Below are positions 8,166 through 17,900 of a stretch of DNA of 64,000 nt, piece by piece. Source of the stretch: Deltaproteobacteria bacterium. Its GTDB lineage: Bacteria > Desulfobacterota > Desulfarculia > Adiutricales > Adiutricaceae. The notes beneath the pieces were generated by a model. The model was not told where the DNA came from, ran no database searches, and was given only the letters and a program-made list of their open reading frames with translations. The position numbers and the translations under genes were made by a program. The stretch lies in contig JAISCZ010000064.1 of NCBI GenBank assembly GCA_031265205.1, positions 1 to 64,000 on the forward strand, given 5' to 3'. Position 1 is the stretch's first letter. Each line of letters opens with the position of its first letter.

Positions 8166-9046
8166 CGGGAGCGGTCCGTCCCGAAGGCGTTGGGCTCAAA
8201 ATCCAAGGCCAGGTCCGCCGCGGGGGCGCTGTGGGTGATGGCCCCCAGGGAAATGTAGTCGACCCCGGTGTCCCGGTAGGTGGAAAGGGACTCAAAATCA
8301 ATGCCCCCCGAGGCCTCGAGGATGACCGCGCGGGGGTTGGGCGCGAAAAATTCCTCCGCGAGGGCGACGGCCTTTTTCAGCTCCGTGGGGCTCATGTTGT
8401 CGAGAAGGATAATGTCCGCCCCGCCCCTGAGGGCCTCGAGGGTTTCCGCGAGGGTTTCCACCTCGATCTCTATTTTTTGGCCCACGGGGGCCTTGGCCTT
8501 GGCCAGGGCCAGGGCCTGGGCGACGCCCCCGGCGGCGAGCACGTGGTTGTCCTTAATCAGGATGCCGTCAAAGAGGCCCGAGCGGTGGTTTTTGCCGCCG
8601 CCGTGGCGCACCGCGGTCTTGACGAGGCCCCGCAGGCCCGGGGAGGTCTTGCGCGTGTCCAGAAGCTGGGGCCCGTCGGGGCCGATGGCTTCCACGTAAG
8701 CGCTCGTGAGGGTCGCCACCCCCGAGAGACACATCAGGAAATTTAAGGCGACCCTTTCCCCCGCGAGAATGGAGCGGGCGGGGCCCTCCAGGATAATGGC
8801 CATGTCGCCCCGCGCGAGCTTGGAGCCGTCGGGAAAGAGGATTCGGCACTCGATTTGGGGGTCGACCTGGCGCATCACGGTCTCGAAAACCAAGGTCCCC
8901 GAGAGGACCAAGGGCTTGCGGGCCAGGACCTTGGCGCGGGCGGTCAAGTTGTGGGGGACCACCAGGTTGGTGGTGAGATCGCCCTGGCCCAAGTCTTCCT
9001 GGAGGGCTATCTGGATGATCTGGCTCATGAGGGGATTGAGGGTCAT
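8162..9046 (-). CDS. nadC: Nicotinate-nucleotide pyrophosphorylase (quinolinate phosphoribosyltransferase)
   Basis: Converts quinolinate and PRPP to nicotinate mononucleotide in de novo NAD synthesis. The 294-residue protein shows DTRKTSPGLR (substrate binding) followed by VRHGGGKNHRSGLFDGILIKDNH, then the EVETLAE strand, LLDNM and EASGGI segments typical of NadC. ATG at 9046 has GAGG about 8 nt upstream. It begins 20 nt after the valS stop and overlaps the next small gene by 4 nt. No nadA or nadB is visible in the window. Confidence 0.95.
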   Translation of the reverse strand: MTLNPLMSQIIQIALQEDLGQGDLTTNLVVPHNLTARAKVLARKPLVLSGTLVFETVMRQVDPQIECRILFPDGSKLARGDMAIILEGPARSILAGERVALNFLMCLSGVATLTSAYVEAIGPDGPQLLDTRKTSPGLRGLVKTAVRHGGGKNHRSGLFDGILIKDNHVLAAGGVAQALALAKAKAPVGQKIEIEVETLAETLEALRGGADIILLDNMSPTELKKAVALAEEFFAPNPRAVILEASGGIDFESLSTYRDTGVDYISLGAITHSAPAADLALDFEPNAFGTDRSR

Positions 9047-9066
9047 GTCTCTTGCCTCGCGGGGCT

Positions 9067-11724
9067 TTAGCGGGCCGCGCGCGTCAGATCGCCTATAAGG
9101 TCGCGGGACCGCTGGGCGCTTTGGAGCCGAATCTCGGCGCTCGCGAGCTTTTCCCGGGTCTCTTCCACGATCTCCGGGGGGGCCTTGCGGACGTACGCGG
9201 GGTTTTGGAGCTTCTGGCGGGCCGCCGCGAGCTCTTTTTCGAGTTTGGCGATCTCTTTGAGCCTCTTGCCCATTTCCGCCTCCAGATCGATTTGGCCGGC
9301 CAAGGGCGTCCAGACCTCGCCCCAGGCGTGGATGACGGTGGCGGCGTCGGCGGGTTTGGCCCCGGGGTCGCCGGAAAAGGAGAGGGAACTCGCGCCCATG
9401 AGCTTGAGAAGGAGGGGCGCGCGTTCCCGGAGGAGCGAGAGTATCTCCCCGTCGGAGCTTTGGACGACGGGCGCCACCTTGGCCCCCGGCGCGAGCCCGA
9501 AGTCGGCCCGGGTCTGGCGGACCGCGCGGCAGACGTCCATGAGGTAGCCGACGTTTTTTTCCGCGGCCTCGTCGCGGTCCTCCGCGCGTCCCCGCGGGAA
9601 GGGGGCGACCATCAGAAAGCCCTTCGCCCCGGGGAGGCGCGAGTAAAGCTCCTCCGTCACGAAGGGGGCGATGGGGTGGAGAAGGGCCAGGGTTTCGGAG
9701 AAAACGGCGTAAAGGTTTTGGGCGGCGCTTTCTTTAAGCTTCGGGTCGTCCCCGTAGAGGAGGGGCTTGGCCAGTTCCAGGTACCAGTCGCAGAATTCGT
9801 CCCAGATAAAATGATAAAGGGTTTCCGCGGCGCGGTCGAAGGAAAATTCCCTTAAAGCGGCGTTGACCGCCATCGTCGCGACCGCGAGGCGCGAGCGGAT
9901 CCATTGGTCGGGGAGGGTTTGGGGCTTGGGGAGCGGGGTGGGCGGCGGGCCCTGGAGGAGCGGGAGGGCGAAACGCGCGGCGTTCCAGAGCTTGGTGATA
10001 AAGCGGGAGTATCCCGCCACCCTCTCCGCGCTCAGTTTCAGATCGCGGCCCGAGCCCGCCTGGGAGGCCAGGGTAAAGCGGAAAGCGTCCGCCCCGTACT
10101 CGTCGATGATGGTCAGGGGATCGATGACGTTCCCTTTGGACTTGCTCATCTTCTGGCCGGAGGCGTCGCGGACCAGGGGATGGAGGACCACCGTCCGGAA
10201 GGGGACCTCCTTCATGATCTTGAGGCCCATCATCATCATGCGGGCCACCCAGAAGAAGATGATGTCGAAACCCGTGACCAGAACCGTGGTGGGGTAATAG
10301 CGCTTGAGGTCCTCCGTCTCGTCCGGCCAGCCTAAGGTCGAGAAGGGCCAGAGCCCGGAGGAGAACCAGGTGTCCAAGACGTCCGGGTCCCTCGCGAGGG
10401 GCCCGTGGCAGTCCGGGCAGTCCGTGGGGTCTTCCCGCAGGACGTGGGTTTTGCCGCAGCTCGCGCACTTCCAGGCCGGGATTTGGTGCCCCCACCAGAG
10501 CTGCCGGCTTACGCACCAGTCGCGGATATTGTCCATCCAATTGAAAAAAGTGTTCTCCCAGGAGGATGGGACAATCTTGATCCTTCCGTCGCGGACGGCG
10601 TCCGCGGCGCTTTTGGCCAAGCTTTCCGTCTTGACGAACCACTGCAGGGAAAGGAGCGGCTCGATGGGGGTCCGGCAGCGGTAGCAGACTCCCAAGGCGT
10701 GCTGGAGAGGCTCCGTTTTGGCGAGCAGGCCCTTGGCCTCGAGGTCGGCGAGGATAACGGCGCGGGACGCGAAGCGGTCCAGGCCCTCGTAGGGGCCGGT
10801 CTCCCGGTTGAGGCGCCCGTCTTTGTCGACGCAGGAAAAGATGGGGAGATCGTGGCGCTTGCCGATCTTAAAGTCGTTGCCGTCGTGGGCGGGGGTGACT
10901 TTGAGGGCCCCCGTCCCAAACTCCATGTCCACGTAGGAGTCGAAAATAACGGGGACGGCCCGGTTAACGAAGGGGACTTTCACGAATTTGTGGTCGCGGT
11001 AGCGCGCGTCCTGGGGATTGACGGCGACGGCCACGTCCGCGAAGACGGTCTCGGGCCGGGTGGTCGCGACGGTTAGGGGGGGCGCCCCGTCGACGCCCTC
11101 GTAAACAATGTAATAGAGGGTCCCCTCGCGGTCCTCGCGCTCCACCTCGATATCCGAGAGGGCCGTTTGGCAGCGCGGGCACCAGTTGATCACGTAGTCT
11201 TCCTGGCGGATCAGCCCATCCTCGTAAAGGGTGACGAAGACTTCCCGCACGGCCCGGGAAAGCCCCGCGTCCATGGTGAAGCGCTCCCGGGACCAGTCGC
11301 AGGAGGCCCCGAGGCGTTTCAGTTGGCCGATGATTTTGCCCCCGAACTCTTCTTTCCAGGCCCAAACTTTTTCCAGGAATTTTTCCCGGCCCAGTTCCTG
11401 GCGGGTCACGCCCTCCGCGGCGAGACTTCTTTCCACCACCGCCTGGGTGGCGATGCCGGCGTGGTCCGTCCCCGGAATCCAGAGGGTATTGTCCCCGAGC
11501 ATCCGGTGAAAGCGAATGAGCGCGTCCTGGAGGGTATTGTCCAGGGCGTGGCCCATGTGCAGGTTGCCGGTGACGTTAGGGGGCGGGATGACGATGACGA
11601 AGGGCTCGCCGGGGCGCGCGGGGTCGGCTCGGAAGAGGTTGTTTTCTTCCCATAGGGCGTAAACGCGTTTTTCGGCCTCATGGCGCTCGAAGGTTTTGCT
11701 GAGGGTTTCGTTGGGGGAAGGCAT
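9067..11724 (-). CDS. valS: Valyl-tRNA synthetase
   Basis: Class I aminoacyl-tRNA synthetase of 885 residues, charging tRNA-Val. Visible are the HIGH-type motif in PPNVTGNLHMGHAL (about 49-62), the editing (CP1) domain with TTRPETVFADVAVAV, a zinc-like CASCGKTH...CPDCHGP segment, WFSSGLWPFSTLGWP, the KMSKS motif KMSKSKGNVIDP (about 525-535), the anticodon-binding domain, and a C-terminal coiled coil (LKEIAKLEKELAAARQKLQ) typical of ValS. ATG start at 11724. It is the first gene of the minus-strand run and has its own promoter and a leader hairpin. Confidence 0.97.
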   Translation of the reverse strand: MPSPNETLSKTFERHEAEKRVYALWEENNLFRADPARPGEPFVIVIPPPNVTGNLHMGHALDNTLQDALIRFHRMLGDNTLWIPGTDHAGIATQAVVERSLAAEGVTRQELGREKFLEKVWAWKEEFGGKIIGQLKRLGASCDWSRERFTMDAGLSRAVREVFVTLYEDGLIRQEDYVINWCPRCQTALSDIEVEREDREGTLYYIVYEGVDGAPPLTVATTRPETVFADVAVAVNPQDARYRDHKFVKVPFVNRAVPVIFDSYVDMEFGTGALKVTPAHDGNDFKIGKRHDLPIFSCVDKDGRLNRETGPYEGLDRFASRAVILADLEAKGLLAKTEPLQHALGVCYRCRTPIEPLLSLQWFVKTESLAKSAADAVRDGRIKIVPSSWENTFFNWMDNIRDWCVSRQLWWGHQIPAWKCASCGKTHVLREDPTDCPDCHGPLARDPDVLDTWFSSGLWPFSTLGWPDETEDLKRYYPTTVLVTGFDIIFFWVARMMMMGLKIMKEVPFRTVVLHPLVRDASGQKMSKSKGNVIDPLTIIDEYGADAFRFTLASQAGSGRDLKLSAERVAGYSRFITKLWNAARFALPLLQGPPPTPLPKPQTLPDQWIRSRLAVATMAVNAALREFSFDRAAETLYHFIWDEFCDWYLELAKPLLYGDDPKLKESAAQNLYAVFSETLALLHPIAPFVTEELYSRLPGAKGFLMVAPFPRGRAEDRDEAAEKNVGYLMDVCRAVRQTRADFGLAPGAKVAPVVQSSDGEILSLLRERAPLLLKLMGASSLSFSGDPGAKPADAATVIHAWGEVWTPLAGQIDLEAEMGKRLKEIAKLEKELAAARQKLQNPAYVRKAPPEIVEETREKLASAEIRLQSAQRSRDLIGDLTRAAR

Positions 11725-11778
11725 GGGGTTGGGGCTGGGACTTAAGGGTAAGGCCCGAAAAAGGGAAAGAGAGAGAAA

Positions 11779-11802
11779 GGGCCAAAAGAGAAATTTTGGC
11801 CC
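11779..11802 (-). promoter_or_regulatory. Perfect hairpin in the valS 5' leader
   Basis: GGGCCAAAA (11779-11787) pairs perfectly with TTTTGGCCC (11794-11802) across a 6-nt loop. It lies between the predicted valS promoter and the valS ATG, followed on the minus strand by a pyrimidine-rich run (TTTCTCTCTCTTTCCCTTTTT). It could act as a leader attenuator or RNA-stability element. No T-box features are seen. Confidence 0.5.
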
Positions 11803-11813
11803 TTAAAAGGGAA

Positions 11814-11842
11814 ATTATAAAGGATAAGGGCCTTGGAGGCAA
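11814..11842 (-). promoter_or_regulatory. Sigma-70 type promoter for valS
   Basis: On the minus strand TTGCCT (11842-11837) is followed by a 17-nt spacer and a consensus TATAAT (11819-11814). This is the best housekeeping-type promoter at the head of the long minus-strand gene run; it would give a leader of roughly 80 nt. Confidence 0.72.
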
Positions 11843-12440
11843 CAGAGAGCGGGCCGCCGGGCCGCCCCCGGGTCCCCGGGCCCCCGGCGATGGAAAGTCG
11901 CCTCGCCACTTGTCTTAAGGTTAAGGATAGACGAGGGCGCCCCTCGAGCGAAACGGGCCCCCATCGGCTCAAGCTCCGGCGCCCGGCGCGACGCTTTCCA
12001 AGGGGGGGCTATCCGCTCGCGCGGCCCCAAAGCGCCGTGGGCGCCCCCTGAAAGCCGTGAGCCCCCGCGAGCGGCGGGCTCTTTAACGGGGACTGGCGCC
12101 TCGCGGCGGCCATAGAGCGGATCTTAAAGCGCTTAGCTCAACAAAGTCGCGGTTCTCCCGTCAGGGGAATTTCCAAAAGCGCCTTAAGCGTTCCCCAATT
12201 CGCTTCCCCGTAAAATCGCCGCCAGTTCGCCCAAGACGCGCTCGCCGCCACCATGGCCTAAATGAGTGGCGGCTTCGCCAAAAAGAAGCGCGCTGAAATC
12301 CTTCCTCGGGCCATGACGCCCATTAGCGACGGGAGAGCCAATCTTTGGGCGAAAAAGGGTCAGGGCAAACCGCGTCCAGAGTTAAAATACGCTTGACGTA
12401 TCGCGTATATTCATTTATAGTTCGCGCTAATGGAGCGGAT
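11843..12440. other. Intergenic region between valS and the hig locus
   Basis: About 600 bases without a convincing gene. Open frames here lack codon structure, ribosome sites and recognisable motifs. The right part becomes less G/C-rich and leads into the higB remnant; the AT-rich stretch near 12390-12420 may carry its promoter. Confidence 0.5.
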
Positions 12441-12730
12441 ATGATCCAGAGTTATAGAGATCCCAAAGTTCAGCGGCTCTATGAGGGCGAAAATGTCAGA
12501 GCTTGGGCGAGCGTCCGCCTTCAGGCGGAAAAACGGCTTAAGGATACTTGACGCGGCCGACCGGCTGGAAACTTTGACCCTTTTGCTTAAGTCGCCGCTT
12601 TGAAGCCTTACGAGGCGACAGGAAGGGCCAATTCAGCGTCCGCGTCAATGACCGTTGGCGAATTTGTTTTACCTGGCCATTGGGCGCTCCAGGGCCGGGC
12701 GACGTTGAAATTGTCGATTATCATAAATAA
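12441..12730 (+). pseudogene. higB: HigB toxin (RelE/ParE superfamily mRNA interferase), frameshifted
   Basis: Three frames in series match one HigB protein of about 96 residues. From ATG 12441: MIQSYRDPKVQRLYEG through AEKRL. After one extra base near 12541: ILDAADRLETLTLLLKSP. After another extra base near 12600: FEALRGDRKGQFSVRVND, then RWRICFTW and DVEIVDYHK, ending TAA at 12730. RWRICF and VEIVDYH are the family's C-terminal hallmarks. Two separate single-base insertions leave only a 34-residue product from the normal start, so the toxin is probably dead unless both are sequence errors. higA follows 9 nt downstream in the usual toxin-first order. Confidence 0.85.
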
Positions 12731-12739
12731 GGAGAAATT

Positions 12740-13096
12740 ATGCCTAGCGCTCCCATTCATCCAGGCGAAATACTGAGGGACGAAATGGACGCCCTGAATT
12801 TGAGCGCGGCGGAACTGGCCAGGGCCATCGGCGTTCCGGCCAACCGCGTCAGCCAGATTGTCGCCGGCTTAAGAAACGTTTCCGCCGATACCGCTCTGCG
12901 TTTGGGCAAGCTCTTCAGCACCGGGCCGCGCTTTTGGTTGAACCTGCAAATGGCCTATGAGCTAGATTTAGCCAAAGCCTCTGGCGCGCCTAACCTCGCC
13001 AGTATCGTTCCCCTGATTCAGCCTACCGACCATTCAGGCGCCAAACGCCCTTGCGCTCGCGTGGCGGGCGGTCGCGCGCCAAAAGGCGTGTCATAG
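12740..13096 (+). CDS. higA: HigA-family antitoxin (XRE helix-turn-helix)
   Basis: DNA-binding antitoxin of the HigA/VapI family (118 residues). It opens with the family signature IHPGEILRDEMDALNLSAAELARAIGV, an XRE helix-turn-helix, followed by RVSQIVAG (recognition helix), SADTALRLGKLF and FWLNLQMAYELD. ATG has GGAGAAATT directly upstream. The frame is intact although the cognate higB upstream is frameshifted, so it is now an orphan antitoxin. The last 15-20 residues (CARVAGGRAPKGVS) do not look like family sequence; the C-terminus may have been extended by a lost stop. Known HigA proteins repress their own promoter. Confidence 0.88.
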   Translation: MPSAPIHPGEILRDEMDALNLSAAELARAIGVPANRVSQIVAGLRNVSADTALRLGKLFSTGPRFWLNLQMAYELDLAKASGAPNLASIVPLIQPTDHSGAKRPCARVAGGRAPKGVS

Positions 13097-13611
13097 CCAG
13101 GCGCCTGGGATTATAAAAAAGGCGAGTAAGAGAGCGTATCCATATCGCGGGGGCGAGGCCCTTAAGCTGGCCCAACCCTCCGCGCGGACGACAAGCGCTC
13201 TCTCCCACAAGCGGCTCAACCCCCCAGGGCCTCCCGCCCTCCGCGCCTCACGGTCCCACTGGGGTCGCCAAGGCGTCAGTCGTTACGCCCTAAAGCGCCT
13301 TCAGTCTCTCAGTCCCCTCTCGCTCTTCCACGTGAACGGATATAATTAGCGCGGTATTTAAATAATTTATTATAGATTTTAAGATATAAAAATTAAAAAA
13401 TTAGTATTTTATAGCATGAAATTAATAATAATTAGTTTGAATATATCCTCATCTTTAGCGCGCGGCGGGATCGCTGGGAGAGAGCTTTTTCCGCTTTTTT
13501 AGCCAACTTTCGCCCAAGGAGCGGAAAAAGCGCCCCACGCGGCGGAAAATTTGCTAAAATAAAGGATTGTGGGAGATTTAATTCTTATAAGCTTTTCGAG
13601 AGGCTCGCGCG
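13097..13611. other. Intergenic region with AT-rich core
   Basis: No gene recognised. The first 230 bases are G/C-rich, then 13335-13450 is strongly AT-rich with runs of A and T. The right end leads into the decayed small membrane-protein gene; TAAAAT near 13553 could be a -10 element. Confidence 0.5.
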
Positions 13612-13870
13612 ATGACCGAAGATATGGCCCCAACCGGGGGTTGGCCTTTGACCCCGCTGACGTTGAGACTAACAAATTGTTGGCCTGTCTTTCCCGCCTT
13701 GGCCTCTCGGTTTTGATTCCTCTCTTGGCGCCCCCGAATTCCAAGCGCGTGGGCCCGCGCGCGCCCAAGGCTTTCGCTCCTCTTCTTCCTCATTCTTCCC
13801 CCTCCTCCTCTTCTTCGCGCGCGTTCGCGCGCGGGTCCCGTCGGTGGCGGGAATCGGCTTGGCGGCGCTC
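13612..13870 (+). pseudogene. Decayed paralogue of the downstream small membrane protein
   Basis: From ATG 13612 (MTEDMAPT) a frameshift leads into LAFDPADVETNKLLACLSRL and then GLSVLIPLLAPP. This matches the intact gene 470 bp downstream (FDPADIERNKVVACLSYLG, LFLIPLFA). After that the reading frame changes again (ARGPARAQGF against FARAHVNQGF) and similarity fades into G/C-rich sequence. At least two frameshifts and loss of the membrane helices show it is a pseudogene from a tandem duplication. The 3' limit is approximate. Confidence 0.75.
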
Positions 13871-14083
13871 GCCTGGCGGAGCGCCGCCCCCGCCCGAGGC
13901 GGGCTGAGGCGGCGCCCCCCTCGTGGGTCGCGTCGCGACCGTCAGGCGCGCGCGCCCGTCCGGGAGCGCTCCGCGCTCTCGCGCCAAAGCCTCGGCGCCT
14001 TTAAGCCCTTCCGAATTCTCTATCGATAGCGCGGCGCCCCGCCGCCATTTCCCTTTTTCCCTTTTTCGCATGGAGTTTTTTTT

Positions 14084-14467
14084 ATGGCCAATGAATATCA
14101 GTCCTCTCCCATTCGTCCCGACGTCGCCACAAGCGCGCCTGTTTTTGACCCCGCGGACATTGAGCGGAACAAGGTCGTCGCCTGCCTTTCCTATTTAGGC
14201 ATCCTGTTCCTCATCCCGCTTTTCGCCGCCAAAGATTCCCCGTTCGCCAGGGCGCACGTCAACCAGGGCTTTTTGCTCTTTCTATACTTTATCGGGCTCT
14301 CCGTGGTCTTCGGGATTCTCATGCAGTTAAGCTTTGGTTTGGCGGTAGCGGTGCTATCGATTGGAAATATTGTCGGAAGCGTTATCGCCATTTGGCGCTT
14401 AATCGTTTGTCTGCAGGGCAAATTTTTGCCCATTCCGGTTATTGGCGGTAAAACTCTCATTAAATAA
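14084..14467 (+). CDS. Small multi-pass membrane protein (DUF4870/Tic20-like)
   Basis: A 127-residue membrane protein. A soluble N-terminus of about 30 residues is followed by DIERNKVVACLSYLG, a hydrophobic helix (ILFLIPLFAA), a loop SPFARAHVNQGFLLF, then two or three further hydrophobic segments (FLYFIGLSVVFGIL; AVAVLSIGNIVGSVIAIWRLI) and a short tail ending GGKTLIK. The pattern N-K-x-x-A-x-L-S-Y followed by P-F-A-x-x-H-x-N-Q-G is that of the DUF4870/Tic20-like small membrane proteins of unknown function. ATG has GGAG 7 nt upstream. A terminator follows. A decayed copy lies just upstream. Confidence 0.72.
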   Translation: MANEYQSSPIRPDVATSAPVFDPADIERNKVVACLSYLGILFLIPLFAAKDSPFARAHVNQGFLLFLYFIGLSVVFGILMQLSFGLAVAVLSIGNIVGSVIAIWRLIVCLQGKFLPIPVIGGKTLIK

Positions 14468-14491
14468 TCCCCCCGCGACCGGGCGCTTGAG

Positions 14492-14526
14492 CCCCAGGGC
14501 CTTTGGAAAAGGGCTCTGGGGTTTTT
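14492..14526 (+). terminator. Intrinsic terminator after the small membrane-protein gene
   Basis: A 10-bp stem (CCCCAGGGCC, 14492-14501, with GGCTCTGGGG, 14512-14521, one G-T pair), a 10-nt loop and then TTTTT. It sits 25 nt after the stop codon on the same strand. Confidence 0.85.
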
Positions 14527-14999
14527 GCGCGAGGGGGCGGCGCGCGCCCCAGGCTAGCGGGAGGGAAACTTCCCGCCGCTCCCGCCGCGCGCGATCTTGA
14601 GGGCTGGGAAGCGGCGGAGACGTTTTCGCCAAAAGAAATCGCGCTCGCGCTCTTTTCTCCCATGGCGCGGTTGACGGCGCGCGGGCGGACGGCGCCCGCG
14701 CTTCCAGATAGCGCGCCTCCAGCGTCCGGCTCGTCCAGTCCGCCTGTCCGCGTCGGACCTGAGGCTTCCGGGCGGAAGAACCCGCGCGGTTGGTCTCCAG
14801 CGGTCGCCTCAAGCGGGCGCCAACTCCAATATCCGCTGGCGCGGTCGCGCGCCGCCGCCGGACGCTGCGCGGCGAAGGAAGACTCGCGCGTCTCCCCAAG
14901 TTCCGCGTCCCCAAGAGATGGGGCGCGCCGGGCCGAGCGCGGGAAGGACCTTCCGTTTCATCCGGACGGAGCGCTTCCCTTAAAGCCACCGAGGCGCCC
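14527..14999. other. G/C-rich spacer between convergent genes
   Basis: No convincing gene on either strand. Open frames exist on both strands but are Arg/Pro/Ala-rich translations of G/C-rich DNA without ribosome sites or motifs. Confidence 0.5.
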
Positions 15000-17900
15000 C
15001 TAGAACTCCCAGCCAGCGCGTAAGCCTCCGGAGAAGCCCCGGATCCTACCCACGAAGCCCTGGACCCCGAAGGATAGGGTAAAGCCCGGGTCGCTCGCGG
15101 ACGGGCGCGCGATCGCCCCCACCTCGAATATGCCGGTTGAGCCTCTCATGTCGTTCTGCTCCAGATTCATTCCTCCGGATCTCGCGTCCACCCCGTGGCT
15201 GAACTCGCGGTCGTAGTAGGCGCCCACATAGAGCCTGGCGCGCGCGCCGGCGTCGAATCCGAACTTGGCGCCCGCGCGGGCGTGGAAGGCGTCGGAGGTC
15301 CCGAAATCCACCGTGTGGTCCTGGCCCACCAGGACGGAATTCCCGTCGATCCTGGTCCAGTAGCCTCTGGCCACGAGATCCAGGGTCGAGTTCTCGGTCG
15401 TCTGGAACGAGTGTCCGACGCCCAGGGTAGCCCCCAGATAACTGGTATTGAGGTCGTAGCGCCCGTGGAACCCGTGACCGGAGGGCAGTTCCGTGAAAGT
15501 GAAGCGGTTCGCGAGCCCGCCCGCCCTCGCCGAGGCCTCGACCCTGAAACCGTTATTCCACAGCGCGCGGGCCATGAGCCCGCCGCCAGCGGACTTGGAC
15601 CTGCCGTTCCCGCCAGCGGCCTCGCCGCCACGGACCAGACGGGTCGCCACCTTGTACTCGAAGGAGCCCGCCTCAAGGAAGGCCCCGATAAGAAATTCCC
15701 CGGAGTCCAGACGGATCTTGCGGGCGGCGCCCAGCACGGCCTGGGCGCCCCGGATGTCCACGTCCGCCCCTTCCTTCACGGTGTAGCGGGAGCCGTCCAC
15801 GCCGGCGAATATTGACCAGGACGGAGGCTCCTCCCCAGCGGACTCGGCGCGCGCCCCTCCGGCCCCGAAGGCGATGTCGGCCGCCTGGTAGCTGTGCTCC
15901 GCCACCCAGGAACCCATCAGGGAGATATGGGCGGACCCCGCGGAGTAGCTCTCTGTCACCACGTCCACGTGGACCGGGCCCGGCGGCGGCGGATTAAAGG
16001 TATAGACCTCCGCGATTCTGGCGGTGAGAAACCTGCCTCCGCTGTTTGCGGCGTTGAGAAACGCGGTGTCGGGTATGTTGGCGGGGTTAACCTCGGCGTC
16101 CAGAACCAACAGGTATTCGGCCTGGCCGACGCCAGTGACCGTCGCGGTGGCGTTGGAGACCGGCTTGCCATCGACGTCCAAGGTCAGCGCCCCGGCGTGG
16201 CTGGGCGAGTCGACGCGCCCGTCCACGAGATAGAACTCGTCCCCCACCTCCAACTCGCGGTTCAGGGCGAAGTTCCCCAGGGTGACCGTCGCCCCCGTGA
16301 GATCTATCCCGCCGGCGGCCGGGGCGACTATCGTGAGCAGGGGTTTCGTGGGATCGTTCACGTCCTCGCCGTTTAAAACGAAATGTATCCCGCCAACGGA
16401 CGAGAATTCCTCCACGGCGATCGTCGTGAGAAGGGCGCCGTTCCTTCCGGCGACTGACAGGAGGGCCCCGGATTCCATGAGAAAGCGGTGGTTGACCGCT
16501 TCCAAGGTCATGCCGGGCAGAAGGACCGTCGAGCTTAAGTTTCTGAAATTTATTTCGTTTTTCGTGACATGCGCTGAGTCGTCCGCCTTGACTTCAAAGA
16601 GGTTGTCGCCTCCCCACCGGAATTCGCCCAGTCCGGCGACTTCCATGCCGAAAGTCCCCAGGCGAACCGACGGGTCGCTAAGCTTGGTCTGGCGGACCCT
16701 TATGGGATCCTCCAGCGCGACCGCGCCTCCCGCCTCCGGCGCTATGACCAAAAGACCGTCGGACTCGGGATCGTCTTCCACCAACTTGAAAGGCGGACTG
16801 TTTTGGGTCGCGAGGGTGGGATTGGGATTTTGGTCCTCGTAACCTATGACGCCGCCGAAATATATTGAATAGGACGCCCTCGCGTCGCCGGAGCCCCACT
16901 CGTCCATCGCCACGTTGCCGGAAAAGATCGTTTCCTCCCCGGAACTCGCCGTGAGGGTAAGCTTGTTGGGGAGATTGCCCGCCTTTTGCAAACCCGTGTC
17001 TATGGTGACCGTGCCGTAAACCACCGCGGGAGCCGCGAAACCGGTTCCGAAGGTTCCCGGAGAGTACGCGGCCTGGTCCGAGACAACCGCCGCGAAATAA
17101 TTGTTCTTGAACGTCGCGTTTTTTATCGTCATGTCTCCGGAAAGCCCGTAGGAGTAGAATATTCCCCCCATGATCGAGCCGTTCTCGGCGGTGATCCTGT
17201 TATCCAGAAACACGTTGTCGGTCATGGTCTCCACGCCGGCGTACACGGTGGTGTTGACTCTGCCGTTCACGCCGATAATCCCGCCGCCGTCTATGTACGC
17301 TCCGGAATTGACCGTAATGTTTTTGAACGCGTTAGCGGAAATGTTTTTTACGCTGGAGACCGCGCCGTTTCCGAGAAGGCCAATTACCCCTCCGCCCTCG
17401 ATATACGTCCCGCTGGCGGCTGACGCCGAATAGGCCCCGCTGACCGGAGATCCCGTATTAACGATTATGTCCTCAAAAAGATTGCCGCTCAAGGCTGAAC
17501 TCAAGACATTGTCGTACTGGGTCTGGCCAGACATCCCTATTATCCCGCCGCCCCTTATGAACTTGTCAGTCTCGACGGTGACGCCTTTGAACACGCTGTC
17601 GGAAAAGCCCACCGAAGCGGCGAAAGTGGCTGTCCCGGACGTGACGACGCCGACCACGCCTCCGCCAGTGATGCCGTACGCCGCGTATACCGTAGTGTCC
17701 GTGACGGAGTTTCGCGTAAAATTCTGCATTACGGACGCGGAGCTGTCCACGCTGGAGGCGTTTACCCCGACCAATCCGCCGCCCAGGATGAACCCAGCCG
17801 CGCTTATCGCGATATCGTCAAAATAATTGTCTTCGAGCGAACTGATTTGAGCGGAAGAGCTTGAGTGGACTCCGATGACGCCTCCGCCTTTGATGTTGCC

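Noticed and set aside
14503-15003. Plus-strand 166-codon frame in the convergent spacer
   Set aside because: Pro/Arg/Ser-rich translation of G/C-rich DNA after a terminator; no start site or motif.
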